Shown here one piece after another: positions 21,625 to 33,076 of a DNA stretch of 64,000 nucleotides (its first letter is position 1; every line of letters starts with the position of its first letter). This DNA is from Desarmillaria ectypa (lineage: Eukaryota; Basidiomycota; Agaricomycetes; Agaricales; Physalacriaceae). A program made the translations under genes and the position numbers. Location of the stretch: assembly GCA_030407005.1 (NCBI GenBank), contig JAUDYN010000004.1, positions 1,178,001 through 1,242,000 of the forward strand, read 5' to 3'. The notes below the pieces were generated by a model, which saw only the letters and a list, made by a program, of their open reading frames with translations, ran no database searches and was not told the origin of the DNA.

Positions 21625-22600
21625 ATGAACCTCTATCCAAAGGGCTTGGCCACTACGGTGATGGACGTTAACATTATACCGTACCAGACCGTCAAGGCTT
21701 CCATTGTTGCTGCCAAAGCAACCGGTAAACTTGAAACGGGCAAATATAATACCAACGCGCACTCATATGAATCCATCCAGTCTGTTGTCCCGCGATCCCC
21801 AGACAGCGTGCTAATCCATCAAATGCCCGATATGACCGTCGAGCATCTGACCAACTGGGTGGACCTAATCATGTCTACACGACGCGAGGACCCCGCAAAC
21901 GTACACGTATTCCATCTTCCTCCAGTCCTAGTAACCGAGATCCTTGCAGCTGTCAATTTCTGGGCGTTCAGGAAACGAGAACTGCAGGAGATGGACGAGT
22001 TCATTTCTATGTTTCCGCGCTTTACCGCAGTTGGCGTCCGACTCGACTTTTTCAGTGCCAAGGATAGGGAGGCATCAATTTCAAGTGTGGGCGACATGGC
22101 TAGGATAATTGAGACTGTAGGGCGTGTCGAACGCTGGCAGACGAGCTAACTTGTTCCTCCTCCCTTTCAATCACGACATCGATCCTGCGCGTGGATACCG
22201 CGTGTTTGTCCCGCCATCTGAGTCTGTCTTGCTCGTCTCTGCTATATCGCAATACCGATGGCACAGGCCATTTTACGAGACGGATCGGAGCGCTGCAATG
22301 TGCCGTGCTAAAGAGGTGTATGAAGGGACTATAAAGATATCAGAAGTGATCCTTGAGCATGCAGAGACGCTACCGCAGCAAGTCCAAGATACGATGCAGA
22401 GAGAGGGGCTTGTATTTGATGTATTCCAGACGAGTGATGTGGACGTGCAGCTTATGGAGATCAGTCCCTTTGGGGGTCATGAGCGACTGTGGAACGAGCT
22501 TGATGCACTGGATCAGAGACGCGAAATTGTTGTACGGAGAATGCCGCAGGGTAGAATTTCGCCTATCGATGGAATAGACAGCCTGAGTCCTCTGGCATAA
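21625..22600 (+). pseudogene. CDC123/D123-like protein, reading frame broken near 22120-22147
   Basis: The first frame (21625-22149) contains FTAVGVRLDFFSAKDREASI, the analogue of the G-V-F-V-R-L-S-x-x-S-x-K-D block of CDC123-related proteins. The second frame (to 22600) continues NLFLLPFNHDIDPARGYRVF, ISQYRWHRPFYE and VFDVFQTSDVDVQLMEISPF, matching the ISQY and D-V-x-L-I-E-x-N-P-F blocks. CDC123 has an ATP-grasp fold and helps assemble eIF2; the agaricomycete paralogues have no assigned role. The two frames overlap at 22124-22149 and no intron of credible length joins them. A single indel is the simplest explanation, either a real mutation or a sequence error. Confidence 0.5.
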
Positions 22601-22661
22601 TAACTATCTCGATTTGGCTATTCCATATTACTTCAAACATTAGGATGAGCGGTTACAAGTC

Positions 22662-24308
22662 CTACCAGAGCCACGCCGCTATCCCCCGCTGTCTCAACCC
22701 GGTCATCCTTTCCAACGTGTTCTCGTTGAAGTCTCCTCCGTCGCGCATTCCAATAATGATTTCCTTCAATCCAGATCGAGCTTCAAGCATGTCCATCACC
22801 ATACTCTCCTCTACCGGATTATCTGCGCGCCATATAAGCTTCATGGACTGTAACTTGGGCAAAACGCTCTCATAAAGATATTGCAGCAGAGATTCGGTGA
22901 CCACTTCAGGATCCGATGCGTTAGGAGCCCTCCGCTCGATGATGGATAGACGCGTCAATTGCGGCAACTCATTCAGTAATAAGATGACCTGTGTATCCGA
23001 AAGAAGGTACACGTTGTTCAGTCTGATATCACGAAGAGATGTCATACCCGACGCAAGGCGGTGTACGTCGCTGAAGCGAGGTGTAGATCTTCTCTCATCA
23101 TGCGCGTCATAGACAAAATCGTCGGTGTCGACGAACTCGAGAATGGAGAGGTTGGGAAACAAAAATGAATTTGTGAGATTGAACGGTCCGCTGCATTCTT
23201 TGAGAGTAAGAACTGTCGGGGATGTCAGCTTGTGTTGACCGCTGGATCCTTTGAGCCTACAGCGCGACAATGTCACGTGCTTGACGCCGGAAAACACTGC
23301 CAGAATCTTAACATCGCCCATGTTGCATAACTGTAGCGTTTCAATCTGTTTCCAGGGAAGATGGAGATCCTTATGGCTGTTATAGTGACTAAGGCGGAGT
23401 TCTCGAAGCTTGCTATAGTTGAATGTATCCTCGAATAGGCTAGTTCCCCTGTCCTCGTAATCAGACGGAAAACCTGAGATCTCCAACTGCTCGAGCTGTG
23501 GGAATGGTAAAGGGGAATATGCAGAAAGATGGCGGCATTCAACGTCTAAACAAAGGCGCCTAAGCCTCTTCGAATCCACTAATGTATATTCTAACCCGCC
23601 AAAACCAAGTAGCTGGTCCAGGGATTTGAAATCCAGTGGCTCGACATCATCATGATCATGGCCACAGTCACAGTCACAGTCGAACTCCGTATCATAAACC
23701 GCAGAAATGGATATAGAGAGGGGAAGGGGCTTGGACCGTTTTTTGAACAGGAGGATGAGATTCGCGGTGGCAACGGAGAGTGACGGGCTGCGGGCGTAAA
23801 CGTAGGAATAGGTCCATAACTTTGGAGTGGACAGGCAAATGGATCGCCAGTAGTAGCATACGGATGCCAAGTACACGGGTGTGTTGCCATACAGAGGAAT
23901 GTTCTCATCTTCTTCCCAGATCGTTTCTTGATCTTGAAAGGATATAGAGCCAAGCTCTGAGCACGCCGCTTCGAAGATGGTAAGCAGAATCTCTACTGGT
24001 AGGCGTCTGACTGGCGCCAACATGGTTTGGTAGGATGAGGCATAGCGGGAGAGGTTGCGGTGGTCAGTTTTTAGATTATCCAAAGCAGCCTCGAGACGCT
24101 GTATATCGTTTTCCCAAACGGAAATCTGGGAATGCATGGTGGAGATTGCGCTAGAATATCCTGTGGCCTCTGAGGAGGAGTAAATCTGCTGTCCGGTACG
24201 CAGGGCCGTCCACACCAATGGCGGGAAGCTATTACGATATTCGCATTGATTGACTGGGTCGCCACAATGGTCGCAAGGAGTGACTGGAGAACTGATTATC
24301 TCTACCAT
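22662..24308 (-). CDS. F-box protein with C-terminal leucine-rich region (agaricomycete family)
   Basis: A single exon. The ATG at 24308 gives MVEIISSPVTPCDHCGDPVN with a short Cys cluster, then a coiled-coil-like segment (DIQRLEAALDNLKTDHRNLS) and the F-box core APVRRLPVEILLTIFEAACS. An Asp/His/Cys-rich insert (DCDCDCGHDHDDVEPLDF) and irregular leucine-rich repeats follow to the end. The frame stays open upstream to 24521, but that extension lacks the family's usual start context and runs towards the divergent gene, so I prefer 24308. The product is probably a substrate receptor of an SCF (Skp1-Cul1) ubiquitin ligase; the target is unknown. This family is heavily expanded in mushroom genomes. 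Confidence 0.85.
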   Translation of the reverse strand: MVEIISSPVTPCDHCGDPVNQCEYRNSFPPLVWTALRTGQQIYSSSEATGYSSAISTMHSQISVWENDIQRLEAALDNLKTDHRNLSRYASSYQTMLAPVRRLPVEILLTIFEAACSELGSISFQDQETIWEEDENIPLYGNTPVYLASVCYYWRSICLSTPKLWTYSYVYARSPSLSVATANLILLFKKRSKPLPLSISISAVYDTEFDCDCDCGHDHDDVEPLDFKSLDQLLGFGGLEYTLVDSKRLRRLCLDVECRHLSAYSPLPFPQLEQLEISGFPSDYEDRGTSLFEDTFNYSKLRELRLSHYNSHKDLHLPWKQIETLQLCNMGDVKILAVFSGVKHVTLSRCRLKGSSGQHKLTSPTVLTLKECSGPFNLTNSFLFPNLSILEFVDTDDFVYDAHDERRSTPRFSDVHRLASGMTSLRDIRLNNVYLLSDTQVILLLNELPQLTRLSIIERRAPNASDPEVVTESLLQYLYESVLPKLQSMKLIWRADNPVEESMVMDMLEARSGLKEIIIGMRDGGDFNENTLERMTGLRQRGIAAWLW

Positions 24309-24528
24309 AGCGAAGAATAGGGAACAGAAGGGAACAGACGTAGAGAAGACAGCCTGGCAAGCCGCTCTATAGATACTGGATCTGTGTAGAACCTGGTACC
24401 CGGGGCCGTAGGGAATCTCAACATATTTGAAAGTCCGACAGAATTGCCGGAATTGCCGCTCACTAATGTATGATGACACCTTGCTCAATTGTAAACCTTG
24501 CTGCCCCATCCTCGTCCTCATCCTCGCT

Positions 24529-25830
24529 ATGGACTATACCGAACTACTCAACAATGATGAAAACAGCCAGAATAGTGATATTTATATTTCTGATGATGAA
24601 AATCTGTTGGGACTAACTCATGCAGGTCAATATCTGCCATTTCCTATGCCAAATACTCCTATTCCCGCTACTTTAGATCAATATAACCTACTCTACGTAC
24701 TCCCTTATTACCCTTACTATCTAGCAATGACTCTGCAAGCATCTCATTCTCATCCAATGTATTCCCCGTCTCTTAGAACTCCAAATACTCCACCTGTGCC
24801 TCCGAAACGGCACTACAACAAAATAAACAAGAAGCTCAACAAGATATTCACTGCCATAAAGCAGATGGATTTGACATATAGTGACTTCTCGTATTATTCC
24901 TCTTGAACCAAAGAGGAGAGCAGAGAACCTGTTAAAAGTCAGAGTGACACTCATTCACAGATGGTCAGCAAGTTTCTACCAGGGAAATGTCGATACACAC
25001 CAGCCATGATTGTGGAGGCATGGATACAAAGTCCTTGGGGTGTGCCTCCTAAGGATCATGTAAAGCGAGGTGCCTTGTTCTCATTAGAAGATGACTTTCG
25101 AGCGATGAAATTTACTCGCCCAGCACTGACCTCATTCGCTGCGCAATCGGTAAGGGAACACACGGAGAAGAATATCAAGAAGGCTGTTCAAGAGAATAGA
25201 GGTCTACATACCTTCACCACGAACCGTGACACCGTAGTTAAGGACAATGACTTTGGCTCAGAAACTCTGGACAAGACCATTGGGATTTTCCAACGAGAGC
25301 AAAAACTATTATGGAGCTATCTCACAAGTTTAGCCACACACGATGCACGAAATCATCAGACTCGTGCAAAGAATGCTTCAGCTGATATGGCAAAGAAAAG
25401 CAGCCACCGGCCATGAGTGATCCATACCCTTAATATCTTCAGTACTGTACTAACCAACTGTTCACAGATTGCAGCCTATGCCTTGAGCTCAGTCTGTCAT
25501 TCCTGCAATCAGTATACAAAGCCGCTTTCAGCTGATAAACGCCTACTGTTGTTCGCATACTCTGCCAATCGCTACCTATTCACACTCGAGTCGCGCAATG
25601 GCATTTCAACAAGCTACATCATTCTACCTATTAAGCACTCCAGAAGTACGCTAAAAAGGATGGCGAGCATGTCCTTCAATTAGGGACTGATCGCAAAAGG
25701 ACTGTGATAGGGCGGTTAGACAGCATTGAGGAATATGTTGCATCCTCGAGACTATCGGGTCGCGCGCATATGTTAATCGGAGAAGCGTGGAAATTCATCC
25801 ACGTGCGTCGAATGCACGTGTTACCTTTCC
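24529..25830 (+). pseudogene. DUF6589-type mobile-element protein, N-terminal part, with in-frame stops
   Basis: One frame runs from the ATG at 24529 (MDYTELLNNDENSQNSDIYI) to 25683, interrupted by TGA at 24904 and 25414. Readable blocks are KIFTAIKQMDLTYSDFSYYS, MVSKFLPGKCRYTPAMIVEA, RALFSL-like text, FTRPALTSFAAQSV and LLWSYLTSLATHDARNHQ. These resemble the N-terminal half of DUF6589 proteins, which are repeated in agaricomycete genomes and regarded as mobile-element derived. After 25683 a shifted frame gives RLDSIEEYVASSRLSGRAHM, another block of the family, up to about 25830. The C-terminal half is absent. Assignment rests on remembered family patterns. Confidence 0.5.
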
Positions 25831-26079
25831 GAATCAGGATGACTCTAGCGGACCCGATGACGCATCGTGCGAACGTTCTTAAGCTTCCTTTCCGTTATCC
25901 TTATCGCTCGTTGCCGCTACACCATTCCACTTGACGTGCACTAACACCAGCATACGGAACTCAAGGCTCGTCTTCATCGTCTGTGCTCAAGCGCGCAGCG
26001 ATATCTGGATTGCTCGATCTTTTGAAAGGTCTTCTCAAGAGACTTTTCTGGGTCGTTCCGTCCACTTCTCTTCCGGTAT
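25831..26079. other. Spacer and presumed promoter of the ankyrin-RCC1-BTB gene
   Basis: No feature is supported apart from the tail of the DUF6589 relic and the upstream region of the next gene. Confidence 0.4.
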
Positions 26080-29000
26080 ATGACCTTGCTCCATGTTCAT
26101 TTCTCTCTACGCAACCAGCAAGCTTTCCAGCGCCTGCTCGATGCTAACAGCGACCGGACAGTTGGCATCAGTATCAGCAGTAGCTGTGGAAAATCATGGT
26201 CGAAGGGAGATGCTGTCGGAATGGCTATTGCGGCAGAGATCAACGGACGCGATAGGCTAGGAAGAACGGTTCTCCACCTCGCTTGCTTGTCGATAGACAC
26301 GCTGGAATATGTGCGATTGCTGCTTCGTCATCCTGCTATCAACGTCAATGTACAGGATGTGGAGAGTCATTGGACTCCTCTACACAGGGCTTTATTTCAC
26401 GGGAATTTGGGCGCGGCGTGCGTTACTCCACATACTTTCGTCGCAAATCTTGTTGATATCACACAGCCTTTTGTTGCTTCAACGTCCGGACATTGACATC
26501 TCGCTGAAGGACTTTGAGGGCTATACTGCGTTCGAGTTGTACAACTCTACAGTAGAGGGCACAAAACCATCAGTTAATGCTTCTGGTGCTGAGCTGTATA
26601 TGTGGGGCGCAAACAGGTATTTGGCTCAGAATGTTTACGTTAAACTTACTCATGCTGACTTTATAACAGGAACGCTACTCTCGGTCTTGGTGATGGTAAC
26701 GATCGTACATACCCCGACCAGGTGGTCATCCCCCGCAGAGACTTGTCCGACAGCTCCAGTATCCACGCCAGGTTCTTTCCGCTACAAGTTTGCCAGGTCC
26801 AAACTTCTAAACTACATACTGGTAGGTGTTGCCGTTTCCATTCTTCCTCGTATTTTCACCTTAAAAATGACAGTTATAGTTACATGCGAGAAGAGGGCGA
26901 ATTTAAGACTTTGCGGATTCGGAAGCGGAGGACGGTCAGGGTGGTCATTTCGATGCTAGTGGCTCACCTATTGACGAAAAGTATCTGCAGGCTCGGGCCC
27001 GGACAACACACCCAATACAGCTTGACCCCGCTATCACAGCTCAATCAGACTATAGTTTCTGTCGCGCTGGGGCAAGATCATACTTTAGCCCTCACCGATA
27101 CGGGTGAAGTTCTCAGCTGGGGATTGAATCGATTCGCACAGCTCGGTTACATCGTTGAAACAAATTCGACTGTCAGCATCGGTCGGATTGAAGAGCATAT
27201 ACAGCTGACGCCGAAGAAAATTGTTGGTCAACTCAAGAAAGAATTTGTCAGGGGCGTTGCTGCGTCTAAGACTTCGTCCGCATGCTGGACTGCGACGGAG
27301 GTCTTTACATGGGGTACAAATAACGGACATTTAGGTGCGTTTCATCGATCCGCTCATGGCTCGTTTGTGACACAGCGCAATCAGGTTACGATAAATCAGC
27401 TCAGCCCGTACAGGTTCTGCCTCGAAAGGTCACCAAGATCACCAAACCTGTCACGTCTGTATGTCTCACGGACGCTGCCATGATTTGCCTTCTTGTGACG
27501 CAGGAAGTCATTTGTGTATGGAGTGACCGGAGCTTTAAGATCAAGTCAGTGTTCCATACGCGATTTTTCAAATCAGGACACTTACTTTTGAACAGCTTCC
27601 CAGCGCATGGTTTCCCTCAACAAATACAGCCCTATCGACCTCCTCAGGCCATCAAAGGAGCCTACATTTCCAAAATAACTAGCTGCGACAATACAGTGGC
27701 CGCCTTGTCTTCAAATGGGGAGGTCTTTATAATCATGATTCCGATGCCGACCGAAGCAGAAGGATTTTCTCCATCCTCTAAAGTCTTCGTACCGCAACCG
27801 GCATGGACGTTGAAGAAGCAGCTCAGCGCAGCCAACGTTTGTTCTTCCCATATTCGCTTTGGGTTCGACTGATGCTCTGTCAGGATGTGGCCGTAGGCAG
27901 TGATGGTATGATCATAGTCTGCACTGAATCTGGTCATGTATTCGTGCGGGCCCGCAAAGGTGGGAACACCGGTTCCCAGGGTACTGGGAAGATATTCAAG
28001 TACCAGCTTGTTCCTTACATCCAGCGAGTAGTTGGAGTGTGTGCGAATAGTTCCGGTGCCTTTGGCGCCATGCGGGTCGATCACAAACCCGATTCCATCC
28101 AGCTTCACGGATGCAGCATGGCGGAAGATTTGGCACACATTCTGCCTTTGCTTGCTGCGCAACCCAATACAGCCAAGCCGCAGGCATCGTCTCCAACCCC
28201 CGCGGTCTACGTTCATCCTGCTCATGACGACGAGGACGAGGCCGATGACCACATCGAAGATGACCTCTCTAAACTAGCCTGTCTTTCAGACGTCGTACAT
28301 CGCCAGATGAACTCACTCGCCTCGGAAGGAGAACTAATGACACAAGGTGCCGATATCTTGATTTCCGTCGACGAGGACCATCACACTTTCTCCGCTCATC
28401 GTGTCATTCTCAGCGCACGTTCATCGGTTCTTCTTTCCCTTCTCCAGAATCCTCGTACCATTCAAGATGAGTCAAAAATTTCCGTTCGTTACGCTCATAC
28501 CTCCGGTTGCCATCGGCTTATGTTTTCTCACTGCCTTCCTATGTCTATCTTGATACTTCTTGACTATCTGTATTCTGACCGTCTGCTGTCAATTTGGGAT
28601 AGGCGCCTGTCTTTCGGTTCTCATTTGGATTCTGCGCGTATCAAATTAGATTTACAAGTTTTGGCAAGACTATTACATCTCCCTTCACTTTTGGAGGCAA
28701 TCCAGTCACCCGTAAAGGTGATCCCAGAACCAACGATGGTTCGGGACATGACAAGCTTGTTCCGCAACGTACAAATCATGTCCAAGGAGCCAGATTCTCC
28801 ACAGTACCCAGATGTTGTATTGCAGCTCCACGACAAGGACGTTTTCTGCCACTCTACTGTGCTACGAGCCAGAACCGTTTTCTTTGCCGATTTCTTTACA
28901 GAAGGAGAGTGGACCAAGAAACGGAGGGATAAGACTGGTCGGGTGCATGTCAATATGAAACACATGAAGTGGCATGTGATGCAATACGTTCTGAGGTTTG

Positions 29001-30610
29001 TATGTTGTGGGGAGGATGTTGAGATGTTCGAGACGTTAGGTGAGTTTTTCCTTCTTCGGAAATCGCGAGTTTGACAGCTAAGAATCATAATTGTAGACTT
29101 TGCACATTCTATTGAGTCTGTTCTGGAGTTCATGTTTGAGGTCATGGCCACCGCGGTCAGTCGCTTCCTAATCCCTCACACGCCTGCACTCACCCTGCGT
29201 TCAGGCTGAGCTGCATCTTGATCGGCTGCTGCTTGTTTCATCATCCATCATATTAAACTTCTTGAACATCCAGAACGCATGTTATATACTTTCTGAGGCC
29301 ACCCACTACTCCGCGAAGGATCTGATCAATGCAGTCCAGAGCTACATCGCCGTCAATCTGGAAAGTTTTCTAGAAAGTCGAATGCTCGACGTTCTGTCGC
29401 CTGCTTTGATCAGACAGCTCTCTTGTTTTGTTCGAGAGAGACAAATAGCAAAATCGCCTATCACCCGTCGTAATTACCTAGGCGAGCTCGCTATGGAGAA
29501 GCATGCGGAATGGTTGTCCCTTCAAGATTTCCCCTCCCCAATTGTCAGATCAAAGAAACAGCTGACGCGTCGGGATTCGGCTAGGCTATCATCAAGCAGT
29601 AAGGTCCAGCACCCTTCTGCCATAGCTACCTCGTCGGCAATCAAGCCTCAGGGTCTCCCTGCTCTCATTGGAAGCGACGATATCTTCTCCATGGACGATG
29701 TTGATCCTGTGTCCGTTGCGAACTTGGATCAACCTAATTCTTCTGCTCCCTGGAAATCTACCTCAGTGGCTCGGTATGTTTCTTCATCTTCAGGATTTCC
29801 CGTACTTATCTGTGCTCAGTGTGGACATGCGAGCTGTCATGGCCGAGGCTGCCAGACAGGTTCCTGCGAGATCCATCGTACCTCGCAATCTCCCCAGTGC
29901 CGACAATCCATCTCGCAGGCGGGTGATCCCGCATAAAATATCCGGAAGCAGTGGTTCCTTGCCAGCCACACCGTCACTACGGAGGGCACCTGTGAATGCA
30001 ACTGGATCTCCATCTCGCACTGATGTGACTAATAATATATTTCCCAAGCTTTCGTTGTCACCTGTATCTGCCCCCAAGGCGTCGTCGACATCAATCATCA
30101 AGCTATCTACAGCGACCGAGTCGCCCAGTGCTTTACCGGGACTTGGGTCTGTGATTTCTCCTCAGCGACAGTCTTCTTCGGCCAAGCCGAAACATACAGG
30201 TAAGAGCGTGTCGTAAGTCTTATTATTCGTCCGTCCCTATATTCTGATATGTAAACGCTGTCTTGGACAGAGGAAGAGCATGGACATCTCCTTCGCAACC
30301 TAGCATTCCAGCCCCCTCTGTGTCTGGCATGTCTTTTTCCGAAATTCAACGGTCACAGCTGGAGAACAGTGTTCCTGGAAAAGCTCGTCAATCGCTACTC
30401 GAAATTCAAATGGAGGAACAGGATCGTAGGGAAGAAGAGGCTTTTATGAAATGGTGGGCAGAGGAGGAGGAGAGAGTGAAGGGAGAAGCTGAAGCGACAG
30501 CAAAGGCATTGAAGGCCTCCACTTGGAAGACTAAAAGAGGAGGTGGAAAAGGCGGGAAGGGTGTTGGTGGACCTCGCAAGAAAGGTGGAGTCGCCCCTTC
30601 CAATCCATGA
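26080..30610 (+). CDS. Ankyrin-RCC1-BTB protein (IBTK / S. pombe Btb3-like)
   Basis: About eleven exons. The start at 26080 gives MTLLHVHFSLRNQQAFQRLL. Two ankyrin repeats follow (LGRTVLHLACLS, WTPLHRALFHGN). An RCC1-like region has repeats such as YMWGANR, VALGQDHTLALTDTGEVLSW and EVFTWGTNNGHLG. Two BTB domains come next: ADILISVDEDHHTFSAHRVI (about 28353) and PDVVLQLHDKDVFCHSTVLR (about 28810). A long Ser/Pro-rich linker precedes the conserved tail SLLEIQMEEQ and EAFMKWWAEEEERVKGEAEA with a basic Gly/Lys end. This domain order is that of inhibitor of Bruton tyrosine kinase and fission yeast Btb3, Cullin-3 substrate adaptors. The 47 nt intron at about 27,838-27,884 joins SAAN to DVAVGSDGM. 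Confidence 0.85.
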
Positions 30611-30956
30611 GATCTATAGATATGCTACTGACTTATATGTTATACTACTATGTATTGTTTATGCTATATCATCTACCTTGTATGTTATATCGAAGACATC
30701 TCTTGAGTATTCAGGCCCAGGCAATATCACTTTTGACAAATCCCTTGCATCCCAAATTCGGGACGATACAACATTGAGTACCTCAGACATGAAGACATAT
30801 ATTCACATAATTTTGGATACCCGAAATACAAAATAAAATATCAGTAGTCAAGTATGAACAAGGCCTCAACGGGTCGATGTCCCTAATGTGTAGACTGCTA
30901 CCGGCTGTCAGACTTCATATGCTATAGATGAATCTGAGACGAGTGACTCACCATCG
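30611..30956. other. Convergent 3' spacer
   Basis: Lies between the plus-strand BTB gene and the minus-strand DUF6534 gene. It is AT-rich with several TATGTTATA-like words, and no gene is seen. Confidence 0.4.
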
Positions 30957-32421
30957 TCATTTTCGACTCCGGATGATCATCATTAGGGCGAGACTACCGA
31001 ACTGATGAGGACCCTTAACGTAATAAGGAAAAACGACCATACGTACTACTCTGACTGTCTTGGAATCTCTGTCATTCTCCGTAGTACCAGAAGACCCCAG
31101 TCCTAATTCCGGATGTCTATTTGCGCCAACAAAAGACAGACTGATGGAGTCTTGATTTGAGAAATTGGGCATCGAGTTGATGATAGACGCATTTCCAATT
31201 GCACGGATCGTTTCCCGGGAGTTCAATCTGTTGAATGGACGGAATCAGGGTCAAAACAAGGGTTGCGGTTGATTTAGAATCCTCACGTCGCAAGGAGGGA
31301 GTTCAGGTACACTGAAACAGAACAAGACTTGAGATGGATAAGGTTGAAATTGAGGGACGCATACCTCTGCATACAATGATATAGAACAACATATAAATAT
31401 ATGTATTGGGGTATACAATATTGAATATGAGCGTGAGTATTGCGCATAGCCCGCAGATGCCGCCCGTATTGAGAGTAAAGAGGATGAGGCGGTTGATCAT
31501 GGAATTGGTCTTGCGATATCCGGTTCTTTGTTTGCGCAGAAGGTATACTAGCACCATGGCTATTATAGCGTCCGATGCAGCGCTCAGGACGTTGAGGGCA
31601 TGCATATAAGGATGTAGCGGAATCAACTGTGCAAACTCATAATAGTCGGCCGTCATTCCGTAGAAGACTATGAGTACATGATGATTAATATCGGGGTGGA
31701 AATTCCAAGCGAGCATCACGTACTCATCGTTGAAACAAAAGAGGCAAAGCACACAGTATATGTGCCTCCAGTCAACCAGATATTCTCGTTGCTAACTGGT
31801 GATTGTTTTACATGAGGTTGCTGTTGGAATTCGAGAGGGACACTCACGACGCCAAATACGCCAGCAGAAAAAAGTTTGGGCAAGTAGGGCGATTATACCA
31901 GTTAAGAACATCATTGGAAGGAGTGTGCTGCATCGTACGGATCAGCATAGATTTATTCGCGGACGAGATACAACCAGACTCACGGTTGTAATGCAGATAA
32001 AAAGGCAGGATTCGCGAAATTCGTGACAAGGTATGTGTACACCAATTGGCTAATGAGCCCTTGATTTGCGGTGTCCGCGCACCAGGTCACAGCGACTAAG
32101 TACTTTAGCCATCGCGAGTCTGCGGGGTACGTCTGCGTGTTCTTCCCGTCAGTCCTCCGCATAAAGAAGTGTTGGATCGACATACAGTGTAATAGAAATA
32201 CATTTGGACGGTTCCAGCGCCCCAAAGGCCCATAGCAAACCTTCTCAATCATCAGTACCGCAGAACCAGAGCTTGCAAAAGGGACTGACAAGGCGCTTAA
32301 ATACAACATACCCATCTAAGGTTGCCGCGTAGGAAATCGAACCTTGCGTGAGAGACTAGTTAGAACATACCGTATTATCCAGAGGCGGCAAGGCGGTTGC
32401 GGAAGGGCTGGTGTCCGACAT
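30957..32421 (-). CDS. DUF6534 family seven-helix membrane protein
   Basis: Several short exons on the minus strand. Start MSDTSPSATALPPLDNT (ATG 32419-32421); then a helix with MGLWGAGTVQMYFYYT; YPADSRWLKYLVAVTWCADT and QLVYTYLVTNFANP; MFLTGIIALLAQTFFCWRIW; NIWLTGGTYTVCFASFVSTM; and the hallmark LVYLLRKQRTGYRKTNSMIN followed by RLILFTLNTGG and VYLNSLLATLNSRE. These are the conserved blocks of DUF6534, an abundant agaricomycete-specific membrane family of unknown function (GPCR-like topology). The exact borders of exons 1-3 near 32,250-32,370 are uncertain. The cytosolic tail after about 31,220 is Ser-rich. Confidence 0.75.
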
Positions 32422-33076
32422 GTCAGAGGAAATATTTAAACGCGCAGCGAACGCTCTTAGTCGCAACGGGCCTTGTCGCAGGTAAGGGAAGGAGAGGGCG
32501 GTAAAACAAACCGGGAATAACTCGTGAGACGTTCCTATTATAATGGATATTAATCATGCATATGATGGACTTCTTCCCTGAACGCCATCGTTTCTGATGT
32601 CAGGCTCGGCATGAGAATCGATATCGGAGCTATCAGGAGATTTCGAGTAGGCGTAAATATATATCCGACGGCGACGGTAGATATTGCCGAATTGGAAAAT
32701 TTTGTTGATATAATACTAGAGGTCCCGGTTTGGCTAGCACCCTGCGCTAGTACTATAGGACCCTAGATACACTGATGGTTCATGTCAGAAATGGGACCAT
32801 CAGGTGGATGGAATGTCGAATCCAGAGTTGTATGGGCCTTCTGAAAGAAAGGTTAGCTACTAATGAAAAGTTGAAGGAAGGTTTCGATCGTGGCGGTAGT
32901 GGTTAACGTAGGGTCAACACGGTTCAATCTGATCGGTCCTTCAATGTTTCCTGATCTAGAACAAAGGCGGTCATATTCCAGAACTCTTTCGATTGATATA
33001 ACGGCACCAGTGTGTACTTGCTGCCTTCAGATATACTTATCCCCCCAAGCATTCGGGGTTTTCCGCCTGTCTTACG
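32422..33076. promoter_or_regulatory. Divergent promoter region, DUF6534 gene / P450 gene
   Basis: The two start codons face away from each other across 655 bp with no gene between. A TATAAACG-like box is not clear. Shared control is possible but inferred from geometry only. Confidence 0.35.

Noticed and set aside
22115..22145. A 24 nt GT...AG segment that might be an intron in the CDC123-like gene
   Set aside because: Far below any credible intron length, and its removal leaves the stop codon in frame.
24309..24521. N-terminal extension of the F-box protein to an upstream Met at 24,521
   Set aside because: The extension is not F-box-family-like and would reach to within a few bases of the divergent DUF6589 relic's start at 24,529; the Met at 24,308 begins the recognisable protein.
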